Of a stretch of 64,000 nucleotides of DNA, positions 1 to 8,022 are shown piece by piece. Within the stretch, counting starts at the first letter, position 1. The number at the start of each line of letters is the position of its first letter. The position numbers and the translations under genes are program-made. The notes under the pieces are model-generated. The model ran no database searches and had not been told where the DNA came from. It saw only the letters and a program-made list of their open reading frames with translations. The stretch covers positions 1-64,000 of the forward strand of contig DEAD01000012.1 of the NCBI GenBank assembly GCA_002346645.1, in the 5' to 3' direction. The stretch is from Dehalococcoidia bacterium UBA2991. GTDB lineage: Bacteria > Chloroflexota > Dehalococcoidia > Tepidiformales > Tepidiformaceae.

Positions 1-323
1 ATCTGGAGGTATATCTCCTCCTCCCCTGCCATAGCACCTTCTGCCCCTGGTTGGTCAAAGTTAGCCCAGGTACCGATCGGCTTGAAGTCTGTCCGAGTTG
101 CTCCGGTTCCACCACGCATGTCATGGCCAGAGTTGAAGTGTGGGCCCTCACCACTAAGGATGATCACCTTCACTTCATTGTCCTGGTTCGCATGGTCAAA
201 GGCGTCGTTCAGGTCATACGTAAGCTGAAGGTCCTGGGCGTTACGTGCCTCTGGACGGTTCATTCGCACACGAACGATCTCAGGTGTGAGGTTCTCGTAG
301 AGGACAGTTTTGAATTCGGGCAT
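1..323 (-). CDS. Enoyl-CoA hydratase/isomerase (crotonase) family, 5' part only
   Basis: This is the N-terminal 107 residues of a crotonase-superfamily protein that runs off the left edge of the window. The start ATG is at 321-323 and is preceded by a good ribosome site (GGAGG about 7 nt upstream). Residues 20-27 (RMNRPEAR) match the usual crotonase opening, and residues 62-69 (HFNSGHDM) match the first oxyanion-hole segment of the family. Family members hydrate or isomerise acyl-CoA thioesters in the cytoplasm. The substrate cannot be told because the second half is missing. It is divergent from the SDR gene at 548, so the 224-base gap probably carries promoters for both. Confidence 0.85.
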   Translation of the reverse strand, partial: MPEFKTVLYENLTPEIVRVRMNRPEARNAQDLQLTYDLNDAFDHANQDNEVKVIILSGEGPHFNSGHDMRGGTGATRTDFKPIGTWANFDQPGAEGAMAGEEEIYLQ

Positions 324-547
324 AGCTACCTCCTAGGTTGTGTCGCGAATCTTAGGGGACTCTTCCGCTGGCCGCCTGCAAATAACTTTGATGCGCTGCG
401 ATTTAACCACAAATAAAGAATGTAACGAGGGTTTTCCGTGGGCTTTTTGAAAGGCTATAGGTGATGCCCATAGTGCACTCTTGTTAGCAGCATAAAGGCC
501 ACCTCTTGCGGTAGCCTCCTCTACTCTAGTTGTGAGGGAGGTGTTTC

Positions 548-1306
548 ATGGATTTGGGATTGGAGGAAAGAAAGGCCATTGTTCTTGGCGGTAGTAGAGG
601 GATTGGTCGCTATACAGCGGAGGCTCTGCTTGATGAAGGGGCGAGTGTTGCGATTTGTGGGCGTGATCCTGAGCGTTTGAACGTGGCGCGTGAAGAGCTC
701 TCCCGTCGCGGGAAGGGAACCGTGTTTGCAGCTATTGCCGACCTTGCTGATGCCGACTCGACACGCAACTTCGTTAAGGAGGCTCACGAGACCCTAGGGG
801 GAGTCGACATACTAATCCACAATGCTACTGGCCAGGCTGGTCAGAATGCTGAGGGGTGGCAAAGCACTTTCGAGGTCGATGTAATGGCTGCTGTTTATGC
901 GGTTGAGACAGCTCAGCCGATGCTTGAAGAAAGTGATGCTGCTAGTGTCATTTTCATTGGTTCGACAGCCAGTAAACAGTGGTTTGGGCGCTCGTCCTCC
1001 TATGGGCCCCTCAAGGGTGCAATGCGAGTTCTTGCCAATGAGTTGGGGCAATCGCTTGGTCGAAAGGGGATCCGTGTAAATGCTCTTTCTCCCGGTGCGA
1101 CTCTTTTACCTGGGGGCAACTGGGAGCGGACAAGTCAGGAGAATCCTGACTTTTATCGTGGGGTCGAGCGCAGCATTCCCTTTGGACGACTTGGCAGTGG
1201 TGAGGAAGTAGCGCGTGCGATTACATTTCTCGCCAGCCCTGCAGCCAGCTGGATCAATGCGACGCACATCATTGTTGATGGGGGCCAGGGAAAATTTGTT
1301 GACTAG
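548..1306 (+). CDS. Short-chain dehydrogenase/reductase (SDR)
   Basis: This 252-residue classical SDR is a cytoplasmic NAD(P)-dependent oxidoreductase. The N-terminal Rossmann motif GGSRGIG is at about residues 15-21, a HNATG variant of the NNAG motif is near residue 91, and the catalytic Tyr-x3-Lys is seen as YGPLK. The C-terminus ends in a typical IIVDGG segment. The start ATG has a strong ribosome site (GGGAGG, 6 nt upstream). Its stop codon overlaps the stop of the convergent exporter gene by a few bases. The substrate is unknown; the family is certain. Confidence 0.92.
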   Translation: MDLGLEERKAIVLGGSRGIGRYTAEALLDEGASVAICGRDPERLNVAREELSRRGKGTVFAAIADLADADSTRNFVKEAHETLGGVDILIHNATGQAGQNAEGWQSTFEVDVMAAVYAVETAQPMLEESDAASVIFIGSTASKQWFGRSSSYGPLKGAMRVLANELGQSLGRKGIRVNALSPGATLLPGGNWERTSQENPDFYRGVERSIPFGRLGSGEEVARAITFLASPAASWINATHIIVDGGQGKFVD

Positions 1307-2730
1307 GTTGTTCCAGGCTTAAGCCGGGTGCGGAGTGTAGCTGCTGCGTCACTGTCGCGAATGAGCAGCGCGAGCAGGATGCCTGCGGCAATGAAGCCTG
1401 CTGTAACGAGATAGCCATCTGAGAAGGCTTGGACAGATGCAGCGGCGTTATCAAAGGTTCCTAGAGTTGCACCGTGATGAGTCAGTCTGCTGGTGAGTAC
1501 GGTTGCGATAATGGCGACTCCGAAGCTCTGGGAAACCTGCCTGGTTGCGTTGAAGATTGCAGTTGCTCGGCCCGTGGCAGTCATGCTGATGGCAGCGAAG
1601 GCTGCCGTTTGGAGCGGTACTAGCATCATGCTGAAGCCTGCACCCCGAAAGAACAGCGAACCTCGCAGCCACCATAGGTTCGTTTCAAGGTCCATGATGA
1701 TTAACGGCACGGTAGTAACGGTTGCAACCAATAGACCTACTGCTACGAGGCGCCTCGGTCCTACTACTGGGTAGATACGTGCCATTACCGGAGCTAGAAA
1801 CATCACTCCTAGTGCTTGTGGGAATGTGAGGAGCCCGGATTCTAGTGGGCTCATGCCCCGTTCCAGCTGGAGGAAAAGGGGTAACAAGAAGAGGGTCGCT
1901 GAGAAACCCATAAAGGCGGCGCTTTGAGTGATGTTGGCCAATGCGAACATACGATCCCGGAAAAGGCGTACGTCTATCAAAGGGTCTTTGGTTCGAAGCT
2001 CGACTATTACGAACAGTGCTAGCAGTAGGATTCCAGTTCCGCCGAAGCTCAGAACCCGCATGTCTGCGAATCCCCGCTCACCGGCTTCTGCTAGGCCAAA
2101 AAGGAAAAGGGCCAATCCACCCGAAGCTAGCAGTAATCCAGGAATGTCTATTCGTCCGGGGTTGTCTTCGCGCTGTTCTTTCAGGAACGTGAGACCTAGC
2201 ACGATGCCAAGGATTCCTACGGGAATGTTTACCAGAAAGATCCAAGGCCATGAGAGGGAATCCAGAATCAGGCCTCCAAGGAGCGGGCCGCTTGCTGGGG
2301 CGAAGGTTGTGGGAACTACCAGAATACCGGCGGCCTTCGATCTCTCCTGCTGGGGAAAGGCGCGGAATACCATCGTTTGGGTAACCGGCATAAGGAAGCC
2401 ACCACCCATGCCTTGCAGCGCCCGGAAAATGATTAAGCTCTCAATATTCCATGCGAATGCGCAAAGTGCTGAACCGCCGGTAAAGAATGCCAGAGCGAGC
2501 AGAAAGATACGTTTTGTCCCAAATCGGTCTCCGGCCCATCCGCTGACGGGAATGGCGACTGCTACCGCTAACAAATAAGCAGTCACTACCCACTGGACAT
2601 CTCCCGCGGAGGCGGTTAGCTCTGACGACAGTACGGGCACAGCAACGTTCACGATTGTGAGATCGAGCAGGTTCATAAACATTCCGAACACGCTAATCAG
2701 CGCGACGATGTATTTGTGTTCGAGACGCAT
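1303..2730 (-). CDS. DHA2-family MFS drug:proton antiporter (EmrB/QacA type)
   Basis: The 475-residue polytopic inner-membrane protein has about 14 hydrophobic segments, as expected for the 14-TM DHA2 family. The loop 2-3 motif GWAGDRFGTKR and the antiporter motif C region (PASGPLLGG) are visible. Members export hydrophobic drugs or metabolites using the proton gradient. It lies 11 nt downstream of the CoxG-like gene on the same strand, so the two are probably co-transcribed. No TetR-type regulator is adjacent. The start ATG at 2728-2730 has no clear Shine-Dalgarno. Confidence 0.9.
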   Translation of the reverse strand: MRLEHKYIVALISVFGMFMNLLDLTIVNVAVPVLSSELTASAGDVQWVVTAYLLAVAVAIPVSGWAGDRFGTKRIFLLALAFFTGGSALCAFAWNIESLIIFRALQGMGGGFLMPVTQTMVFRAFPQQERSKAAGILVVPTTFAPASGPLLGGLILDSLSWPWIFLVNIPVGILGIVLGLTFLKEQREDNPGRIDIPGLLLASGGLALFLFGLAEAGERGFADMRVLSFGGTGILLLALFVIVELRTKDPLIDVRLFRDRMFALANITQSAAFMGFSATLFLLPLFLQLERGMSPLESGLLTFPQALGVMFLAPVMARIYPVVGPRRLVAVGLLVATVTTVPLIIMDLETNLWWLRGSLFFRGAGFSMMLVPLQTAAFAAISMTATGRATAIFNATRQVSQSFGVAIIATVLTSRLTHHGATLGTFDNAAASVQAFSDGYLVTAGFIAAGILLALLIRDSDAAATLRTRLKPGTT

Positions 2731-2741
2731 GTAGGTGGAAG

Positions 2742-3206
2742 CTACTCGGGTTTCTCGTGGGTGGAAGTACTTGCCAGGTTTTGGGCTAGGCCCTGAAGGA
2801 AGTTGCGAATTAGGATTCGAATTGCCCCTCCGATAAAGCGTCCCCCGAGTCGGGTAAGGGCCCCATGTACTGTCAGATCGCCTCGATAGCGAAAAACGAC
2901 ACCCTCTTCCTCCTCGAATAGGGTGATTGTTCCTTGGGCCATTGCCGTTCCTTCGGCTCCTGCTCCCGAAAGTCGCAGATGATAGGACTGTTGCTCAACC
3001 ACGTGACTCACTCTGGCTAGGCCCCGGAAACGGCCCCAGAAACCTCTTACCTCCACCGATGCAACCAATTCATAGGTGTCTTGCTCTATCCGTTCCAATG
3101 ATTCGATTGCAGGAAGGGCAGTTCGCAATGTAAGGGGGTCGAACAGCCCCCCCCAGAGGGTCTCCTTAGCTAACTCGAAGCGGTGTTCTCCATCAATCTC
3201 CACCAC
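2742..3206 (-). CDS. CoxG-like SRPBCC domain protein
   Basis: This 154-residue protein resembles carbon monoxide dehydrogenase subunit G (CoxG), a single SRPBCC/Bet v1-like domain. It opens with a beta-strand segment and continues with the alternating strand pattern and the C-terminal amphipathic helix of the family. CoxG proteins occur widely without CO dehydrogenase, and none of the cox catalytic genes is present here, so a role in CO oxidation is not implied. The start is GTG (3204-3206), with a second GTG directly after it. It probably forms an operon with the exporter and is divergent from the dehydrogenase at 3277. Confidence 0.8.
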   Translation of the reverse strand: MVEIDGEHRFELAKETLWGGLFDPLTLRTALPAIESLERIEQDTYELVASVEVRGFWGRFRGLARVSHVVEQQSYHLRLSGAGAEGTAMAQGTITLFEEEEGVVFRYRGDLTVHGALTRLGGRFIGGAIRILIRNFLQGLAQNLASTSTHEKPE

Positions 3207-3261
3207 AACCCACCCGCGCGAAGTACCGCGTTACGCACATGCTACCTCGCCTTTCACTCGC

Positions 3262-3267
3262 TATGAT
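3262..3267 (+). promoter_or_regulatory. -10-like box TATGAT of a leaderless promoter
   Basis: TATGAT ends 9 nt before the ATG at 3277, which would place the transcription start almost on the start codon. No Shine-Dalgarno is present and no convincing -35 is seen. The same arrangement recurs at six other genes in this window. Confidence 0.45.
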
Positions 3268-3276
3268 GCGCGCCGC

Positions 3277-4359
3277 ATGCTTGATCGCTTTCACGTTCCT
3301 GAAGAGATTGCCGTCCGAATATCTCCTTCGTTAATGAAGGAGACCGTCATTAGTATCTTTGAGGCTCTTGGTTCGCCTTCTGAAGATGCGGAAAGGTGCG
3401 CTGAGACTCTCCTATACGCAGACCGTCGTGGCATTGATACCCACGGTGTAAGCAACATGATGCGCGTTTACGTCGCGGGTATCCGAGGAGGAGCTATTAA
3501 CCCTGCTCCGAAGTGGCGCATTGTTCGGGAAGCTGAGGCTACTGCCACTATCGATAGCGATGAGGGCCTTGGCCTCACCGTTGGGCCCCAGGCCATGGAC
3601 CTTGCCATCGAGAAGGCGCGTAAGTGTGGCATTGGGGCGGTTGCTGTAATGAACGGGCGGCACTTTGGTGCTGCAGCCTTTCATGCTCATCGTGCTGTTC
3701 CACACGACATGATTGGTGTGGCCACAACCGTTGGTGGAAAGCAGGTTGCCCCTACCTTCGGTGCCGAGGCTCTTCTCGGCCTTAATCCTATTGGCGTAGC
3801 AGTTCCTGCTCGCGACGAAGCCCCGTTCGTTTTTGATGCTTCCATGAGCTCTGTAGCCGGCAACAAGATCCGTCTGGCTCGTCGCCTCGGGTCACCCGTC
3901 CTCCCTGGGTGGATTGCAGAGAGTGATGGAACGCCCATTATGGAAGAGCGGCCTGTACCTGATGAATTTCTGATGCTGCCTGTCGGTGGAACCCGTGAGA
4001 TCGGCTCGCATAAAGGTTACAGTCTCGCGGTAGTGGTTGATGTTCTAAGTGGTGTCTTATCTGGCACTGGGCCTGGTTTTGCTACTCGTATGGGGAATGG
4101 CCATCACTTCCTCGCTTACAGAATCGACGCATTCACTGACCTAGAGACCTTTAAGGATGACATGGATGTTTATCTGCGGACTTTGCGTGAAAGCAAGCCC
4201 GCTCCGGGGCAGGACCGTGTCTACTACGCTGGCTTAAACGCCTCGGAAAAAGAGCAGGAGCGCAAAGAGTTAGGTATTCCTTACCATCCCGAAGTGATTG
4301 GTTGGTTTCATGAAGTTCTGGATGAACTTGGTGTAAAGGATGAGCTTCCAGCTGACTGA
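3277..4359 (+). CDS. Malate/L-lactate/ureidoglycolate-type dehydrogenase (Ldh family 2)
   Basis: The 360-residue protein belongs to the type 2 malate/L-lactate dehydrogenase family, unrelated to ordinary Rossmann-fold LDH. These NAD(P)-dependent enzymes oxidise 2-hydroxy acids such as malate, sulfolactate or ureidoglycolate. The signature RGIDTHGV near residue 50 carries the catalytic His, and the C-terminal half has the cofactor-binding SHKGYSLAVVVD segment. The frame is open further upstream, but ATG 3277 is chosen because the preceding sequence is the divergent promoter region and does not look like family sequence. ATG 3334 is a later alternative. Neither start has a ribosome site. Confidence 0.85.
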   Translation: MLDRFHVPEEIAVRISPSLMKETVISIFEALGSPSEDAERCAETLLYADRRGIDTHGVSNMMRVYVAGIRGGAINPAPKWRIVREAEATATIDSDEGLGLTVGPQAMDLAIEKARKCGIGAVAVMNGRHFGAAAFHAHRAVPHDMIGVATTVGGKQVAPTFGAEALLGLNPIGVAVPARDEAPFVFDASMSSVAGNKIRLARRLGSPVLPGWIAESDGTPIMEERPVPDEFLMLPVGGTREIGSHKGYSLAVVVDVLSGVLSGTGPGFATRMGNGHHFLAYRIDAFTDLETFKDDMDVYLRTLRESKPAPGQDRVYYAGLNASEKEQERKELGIPYHPEVIGWFHEVLDELGVKDELPAD

Positions 4360-4413
4360 TCTCACCAGCTGGCTTTGTCAAAAGACTGGGCAACACTCCC
4401 CGAGGAGGTATTC

Positions 4414-5160
4414 ATGGAGATTTCTGGAAAGATTGCGCTGGTAACAGGAGCCGCGTCTGGCATAGGCCGTGCTACGGCAATTGCCCTCTCTGGTGAGGGC
4501 GCGAGCGTTGCTGTTTGCGATATTGATAGCGAGGGTGGAACTGAGACGGTAAGTGCGATTGCTGCTCAAGGGGGTCAGGCCTCCTTTTTTGAAGGAGATG
4601 TCTCGACCCCTTCTGGGGTGCGGTCTCTTTTCGCTGCTGTTGAAGCGGCGTATGGGGGGATCGATATCGTGCATAACAACGCTGGCATCATGACTGGTGA
4701 TACGCCAGGCTGGCCGGAGGTCGGTCTAGAAAAAATCAAGTTAGTAATTAGCGTTAACGTAGCGGGCGTCATGATGGGTACAGGAGCGGCTATACAGGCC
4801 CTCCGCAAGAGGGGGGGAGGGGCAATCGTTAATACTGCTTCGGTCGCTGCTCTTGGTCCGATGCCCAATGATCCCATGTATGCAGCCTCAAAAGCTGCTG
4901 TGGTGAACTTCACTGAATCGTGTGCGGTTCTTGCTGAGTCAGAGAATATCCGCGTAAACGCGGTGCTTCCTGGGATGGTCGATACGCCCATTATTGGCAA
5001 GACAGGCGATGGTGTGAATCCAGCAGCGTGGCTGAGGCCTGCTATCGCGGCTACTACTTTCCTCCAGCCCGAAGAGATTGCTGATGTTGTTCTCGGCCTT
5101 ATTCGGGATGATTCGAAGGCAGGCTCTGCCGAACTTGTTGTTCCCCCGGACAACTCTTAA
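4414..5160 (+). CDS. Short-chain dehydrogenase/reductase (SDR)
   Basis: A 248-residue classical SDR. TGAASGIG sits at residues 11-18, NNAG follows near residue 88, and the active site YAASK is near residue 156. The start at 4414 is set by an excellent ribosome site (GAGGAGG, 4402-4408); the frame is open a further 13 codons upstream but that stretch lacks SDR similarity. It follows the dehydrogenase gene by 54 nt on the same strand and the two may act on one hydroxy/keto substrate. The second NAD-binding and catalytic residues are intact. The substrate is unknown. Confidence 0.92.
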   Translation: MEISGKIALVTGAASGIGRATAIALSGEGASVAVCDIDSEGGTETVSAIAAQGGQASFFEGDVSTPSGVRSLFAAVEAAYGGIDIVHNNAGIMTGDTPGWPEVGLEKIKLVISVNVAGVMMGTGAAIQALRKRGGGAIVNTASVAALGPMPNDPMYAASKAAVVNFTESCAVLAESENIRVNAVLPGMVDTPIIGKTGDGVNPAAWLRPAIAATTFLQPEEIADVVLGLIRDDSKAGSAELVVPPDNS

Positions 5161-5257
5161 GGCCAGGGGAGCTCTTTGGGAATCGACAGGGCACCCCTCA
5201 GCTTGCCCTCTGGAATTAGGCGAAAGCTAGAGAGAAAGAAAGGACTCAACCGAAGGA

Positions 5258-5776
5258 TTACGCCCAGCGGTGCGCCGTCTCTAGTGGAACTACTGCAGAT
5301 TCTTCCACCCCTGCTGCTGCCAGGGCTTCAGTCACATGTTGGGCTTCGTGCTGGGCAAGCAGCCCAAGGATTCCGCCTAGTGAGAATGAATTGCCAGCGA
5401 TGGAGTATTCCTGGGCGAGGTCATCATCGCTAAATCGCTGGATATACATCCAAACGACCCCGTGGGCCGTATTTAGCTCGATGCGCAACATCTTGTAGTC
5501 GAGCGACGCAAACTTATCGATGCCAACTTGATTTGCTTCCTGGTTGTTAGCCGGGTCCACGGGGAACTCGCCACTAGCGATCATTGCGCGAACATGTGAC
5601 GAAGTGTCGTGGCTGAGGGCTGTGATATGGCGGAAGATGTCACCTACCGACCAACCCTCGTGAGCCTTCTTTTCAAATTGGTCCCCGACGGCCGCCATGG
5701 CGTCCTCGGTTCTCTGCCAATGCTCGCAAATCGTTTGGAACAGTGCTTCTCGGGAAACGGGTGCTTCAGCGGCCAT
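5258..5776 (-). CDS. DinB-family metal-binding protein
   Basis: This 172-residue protein has the four-helix DinB/YfiT-type layout. Conserved histidines that usually bind a divalent metal are seen in FRHITALSHD (N-terminal third) and AQHEAQH (C-terminal third). Family members include thiol S-transferases (bacillithiol or mycothiol dependent) and many of unknown function. ATG 5774-5776 is preferred over the adjacent ATG at 5777-5779 because it places the strong GAGGAGG ribosome site 6 nt upstream. The gene is convergent with the SDR gene and divergent from the luciferase-like gene. Confidence 0.75.
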   Translation of the reverse strand: MAAEAPVSREALFQTICEHWQRTEDAMAAVGDQFEKKAHEGWSVGDIFRHITALSHDTSSHVRAMIASGEFPVDPANNQEANQVGIDKFASLDYKMLRIELNTAHGVVWMYIQRFSDDDLAQEYSIAGNSFSLGGILGLLAQHEAQHVTEALAAAGVEESAVVPLETAHRWA

Positions 5777-6093
5777 CATCTTCCTCCTCAGAGTGCGACC
5801 CGCATTGTGGCCCATCCCGGAGGGCCGGTCCAGATGCAGAAGGTCGGTTCAGGGACATGTTTCTTCGCTTACGGACCTATTGGCGGTCCAACAAGGGGCT
5901 TATGCCTCGATATTAGCCGTTCCCAAGAAAGTGTCGGTGGCCTTCTCTTCTTGAGTAATTGATTGCGTGTGATTAATTACTCGTTCAGCAAAAAGGTTGG
6001 CTGGGAACTCCTAAGATCATGGCGGTTTAGAGTTTCAACTCCGGTAAAATATTTTCTTAGAGGAGCTCCATAGGTCGCTTTTAGGAGAACGAA
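5777..6093. other. Intergenic region between divergent genes
   Basis: These 317 bases separate the divergent DinB and luciferase-like genes and show no coding frame with family similarity. A TAAAAT hexamer at 6045-6050 is a possible -10 box for the rightward gene; no good -35 is evident. The ribosome site AGGAG for the next gene is at 6083-6087. Nothing else is recognised. Confidence 0.4.
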
Positions 6094-7149
6094 ATGAAGC
6101 TTGGAATCAGCATAGGCAACGTCGGTGCCCGCGAGATGAATCTACCTATCGAGAAGGTTCAGCTGGCGGAGCACCTTGGCTATGACTCTGTCTGGACTGC
6201 CGAGGCTTACGGTTCGGACGCTGTAACACCACTTGCTTTCCTAGCTGCTGTGACCAGCCGCATCCGTCTTGGTACTAGCATTATGCAGCTGGCTGCACGG
6301 ACACCTGCTAATGCTGCGATGTCTGTGGGTACTGTCGATGCAATGGCTGGCGGTAATCGCTTCATCGCTGGTATTGGTGTTTCGGGCCCCCAGATTGTGG
6401 AGGGTTGGTATGGCGAGCCCTGGGGTAAGCCCTATTGGCGAATTCGCGATTACGTCCAGATCATGCGAAAGATTTTTGAGCGTGAGCGACCTGTAATTCA
6501 TGAGGGCCGGGAGATATCTCTTCCATATGTTGGGGAAGGTGCTACGGGCTTGGGTAAACCACTTCGCTCAATCCTCCACATGAATCAAAACATCCCTATT
6601 TGGCTTGGAACTGGAACTGAGTCCAATGTCAAACTTACTGCTGAGATTGCGGACGGCTGGCTACCACTGGGCTACGTTCCTGGCCAGAAGCTAGAAAGTT
6701 TCCGGCCCTGGTTAGAAGAAGGGTTCCGGCGTGCTGGAGGAGGTAAGAGTCTGGAGAACTTCGAAATTCAAGTGAGTGCAACGGTGAATATCACGGACGA
6801 CGTGAAGGGTGCACTTGATGCCATGAAGCCGGGAACAGCTCTCTATGTCGGTGGGATGGGTCATCGAACAAAGAACTTTCACAACGACAACATGGTGCGT
6901 CGTGGCTACGTAGATGCAGCTAAGCGTATACAGGAGCTCTTCCTTGCGGGTCGGAAGGAGGAGGCAGCAGCGGCAGTTCCTGACGAGTTTCTCGACGAAA
7001 CCGCCCTTATTGGTCCTGTTGAGCGGATTCGCGAGCGCTACAAGCTCTGGGCTGATGACCCCATTACCGGAATCACCGTTAATGCACACCAGACTGAAGC
7101 AATGGAGCTAATGGCTGAACTTGCAGACCTTGAGCCAGTGAAGGTGTAG
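6094..7149 (+). CDS. Luciferase-like (LLM) flavin- or F420-dependent oxidoreductase
   Basis: The 351-residue protein is a TIM-barrel member of the bacterial luciferase-like monooxygenase superfamily. The N-terminal LGYDSVWTAEAYGSDAV and the LGTSIMQLAARTP strand-loop are typical, and the middle contains a PIWLGTGTESNVKLTAEIADGW segment that binds the flavin phosphate. Members either oxygenate substrates with FMNH2 or transfer hydride with F420. Sequence alone does not distinguish the two. It has a good ribosome site (AGGAG, 6 nt upstream). Such genes are strongly expanded in SAR202-type Chloroflexota (general knowledge), which fits the other content here. Confidence 0.88.
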   Translation: MKLGISIGNVGAREMNLPIEKVQLAEHLGYDSVWTAEAYGSDAVTPLAFLAAVTSRIRLGTSIMQLAARTPANAAMSVGTVDAMAGGNRFIAGIGVSGPQIVEGWYGEPWGKPYWRIRDYVQIMRKIFERERPVIHEGREISLPYVGEGATGLGKPLRSILHMNQNIPIWLGTGTESNVKLTAEIADGWLPLGYVPGQKLESFRPWLEEGFRRAGGGKSLENFEIQVSATVNITDDVKGALDAMKPGTALYVGGMGHRTKNFHNDNMVRRGYVDAAKRIQELFLAGRKEEAAAAVPDEFLDETALIGPVERIRERYKLWADDPITGITVNAHQTEAMELMAELADLEPVKV

Positions 7150-7155
7150 ATGGGC

Positions 7156-7992
7156 TCAAGTTGCGATCCTGTCTAGAAGGGCGCCGTATTCGCTAAGGCC
7201 TACTGGTCGCACAACTCTTCCTATGCCTGACCAGTATTCCCAACGCCAATTGCCCGTTGCGCGTGGTTGGCCTGCTAGTTCCCGTAAGGGGGTGATTTTG
7301 CTGGCTAGCATTAGGTGGTAATGCTCACTTAATGGAAGAGACTCATTCACAAGCCCGATCCAGTAATGCAGCTCACCGCCGTCCGGGGAGAAAGTTGTGC
7401 CCATGTAGCGATAGCGTCCCTGCACGGGTGGTGAGGAGCTATTTTCGTATCGAGTAGCTGTTCCGAAGTGTTTGCGTAAAGCGGCTCCACCTAGGGCGTA
7501 GAGCCTATTCGTGTGAAGGGCGTCGTCAAGGTTGACCACTTCCAGTCCAAGAACGTCTTGGCGCAAAAAATCCGCGAATTGGCGTGCCAGCTCATTAGGA
7601 TCAATGGCCAGTTTTTCCGCAATTACATCCCAAGTGATTGAGTCCGGCCCAGATTGATTAAAGCCAACCCGCAGATGTTTAGCGATACCTCTCGGCTCTG
7701 GTCGATGGACCGTCTCCCCATATGCTGTTTCCACCTCTACAAGGGTTTCGCTCCCGTCTTGGAAGGTCATCTCCAGGTCTGCTACTGGTGCATTGTTTCC
7801 TGGTTGTACTTTCACGTTCACTACTGTTCCCTCTGCACCGGCTGCTTCAGCGAACAGTGTTCCTAGCGTGGTGCAGCCTGTTGCTAACAGATAGGCAAGC
7901 CCATTTGTGCAGTAATCCTCGAAGGGAGACGTGTTGGCTGCGGGCCGGTAGGCCGAAAGCATTGTGAAGAGGTTAGGGGTTTCCATACTCAT
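7156..7992 (-). CDS. Uncharacterised protein, possible PD-(D/E)xK-like fold
   Basis: I do not recognise this 278-residue protein. It is rich in aromatic residues in its C-terminal half and has no signal peptide or membrane segment. An acidic strand pattern in the N-terminal half (ADLEMTF, then LVEVETAYGETV) resembles the D...ExE core of divergent PD-(D/E)xK nuclease-fold proteins, but the usual catalytic Lys is replaced by Thr. The 140-aa protein at 23799 has a similar IETA strand. ATG 7992 is taken as start (GAGGG 8 nt upstream); ATG 7986 and 8013 are alternatives. It sits 30 nt after the stop of mfd on the same strand and may be co-transcribed with it. Confidence 0.55.
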   Translation of the reverse strand: MSMETPNLFTMLSAYRPAANTSPFEDYCTNGLAYLLATGCTTLGTLFAEAAGAEGTVVNVKVQPGNNAPVADLEMTFQDGSETLVEVETAYGETVHRPEPRGIAKHLRVGFNQSGPDSITWDVIAEKLAIDPNELARQFADFLRQDVLGLEVVNLDDALHTNRLYALGGAALRKHFGTATRYENSSSPPVQGRYRYMGTTFSPDGGELHYWIGLVNESLPLSEHYHLMLASKITPLRELAGQPRATGNWRWEYWSGIGRVVRPVGLSEYGALLDRIAT

Positions 7993-8022
7993 CAGTATGG
8001 CCCTCGTCTTCACGTTGTCCAG

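Noticed and set aside
1928..2578. 216-aa open frame on the plus strand
   Set aside because: It lies wholly opposite the DHA2 exporter gene, is very rich in Arg/Pro/Ser and has no family similarity; a shadow frame.
2742..3206. CO dehydrogenase accessory function for the CoxG-like gene
   Set aside because: No coxL, coxM or coxS genes nearby; CoxG-type SRPBCC proteins are common outside CO oxidation.
4575..5153. 192-aa open frame on the minus strand
   Set aside because: Antisense to the clear SDR gene with no recognisable motif.
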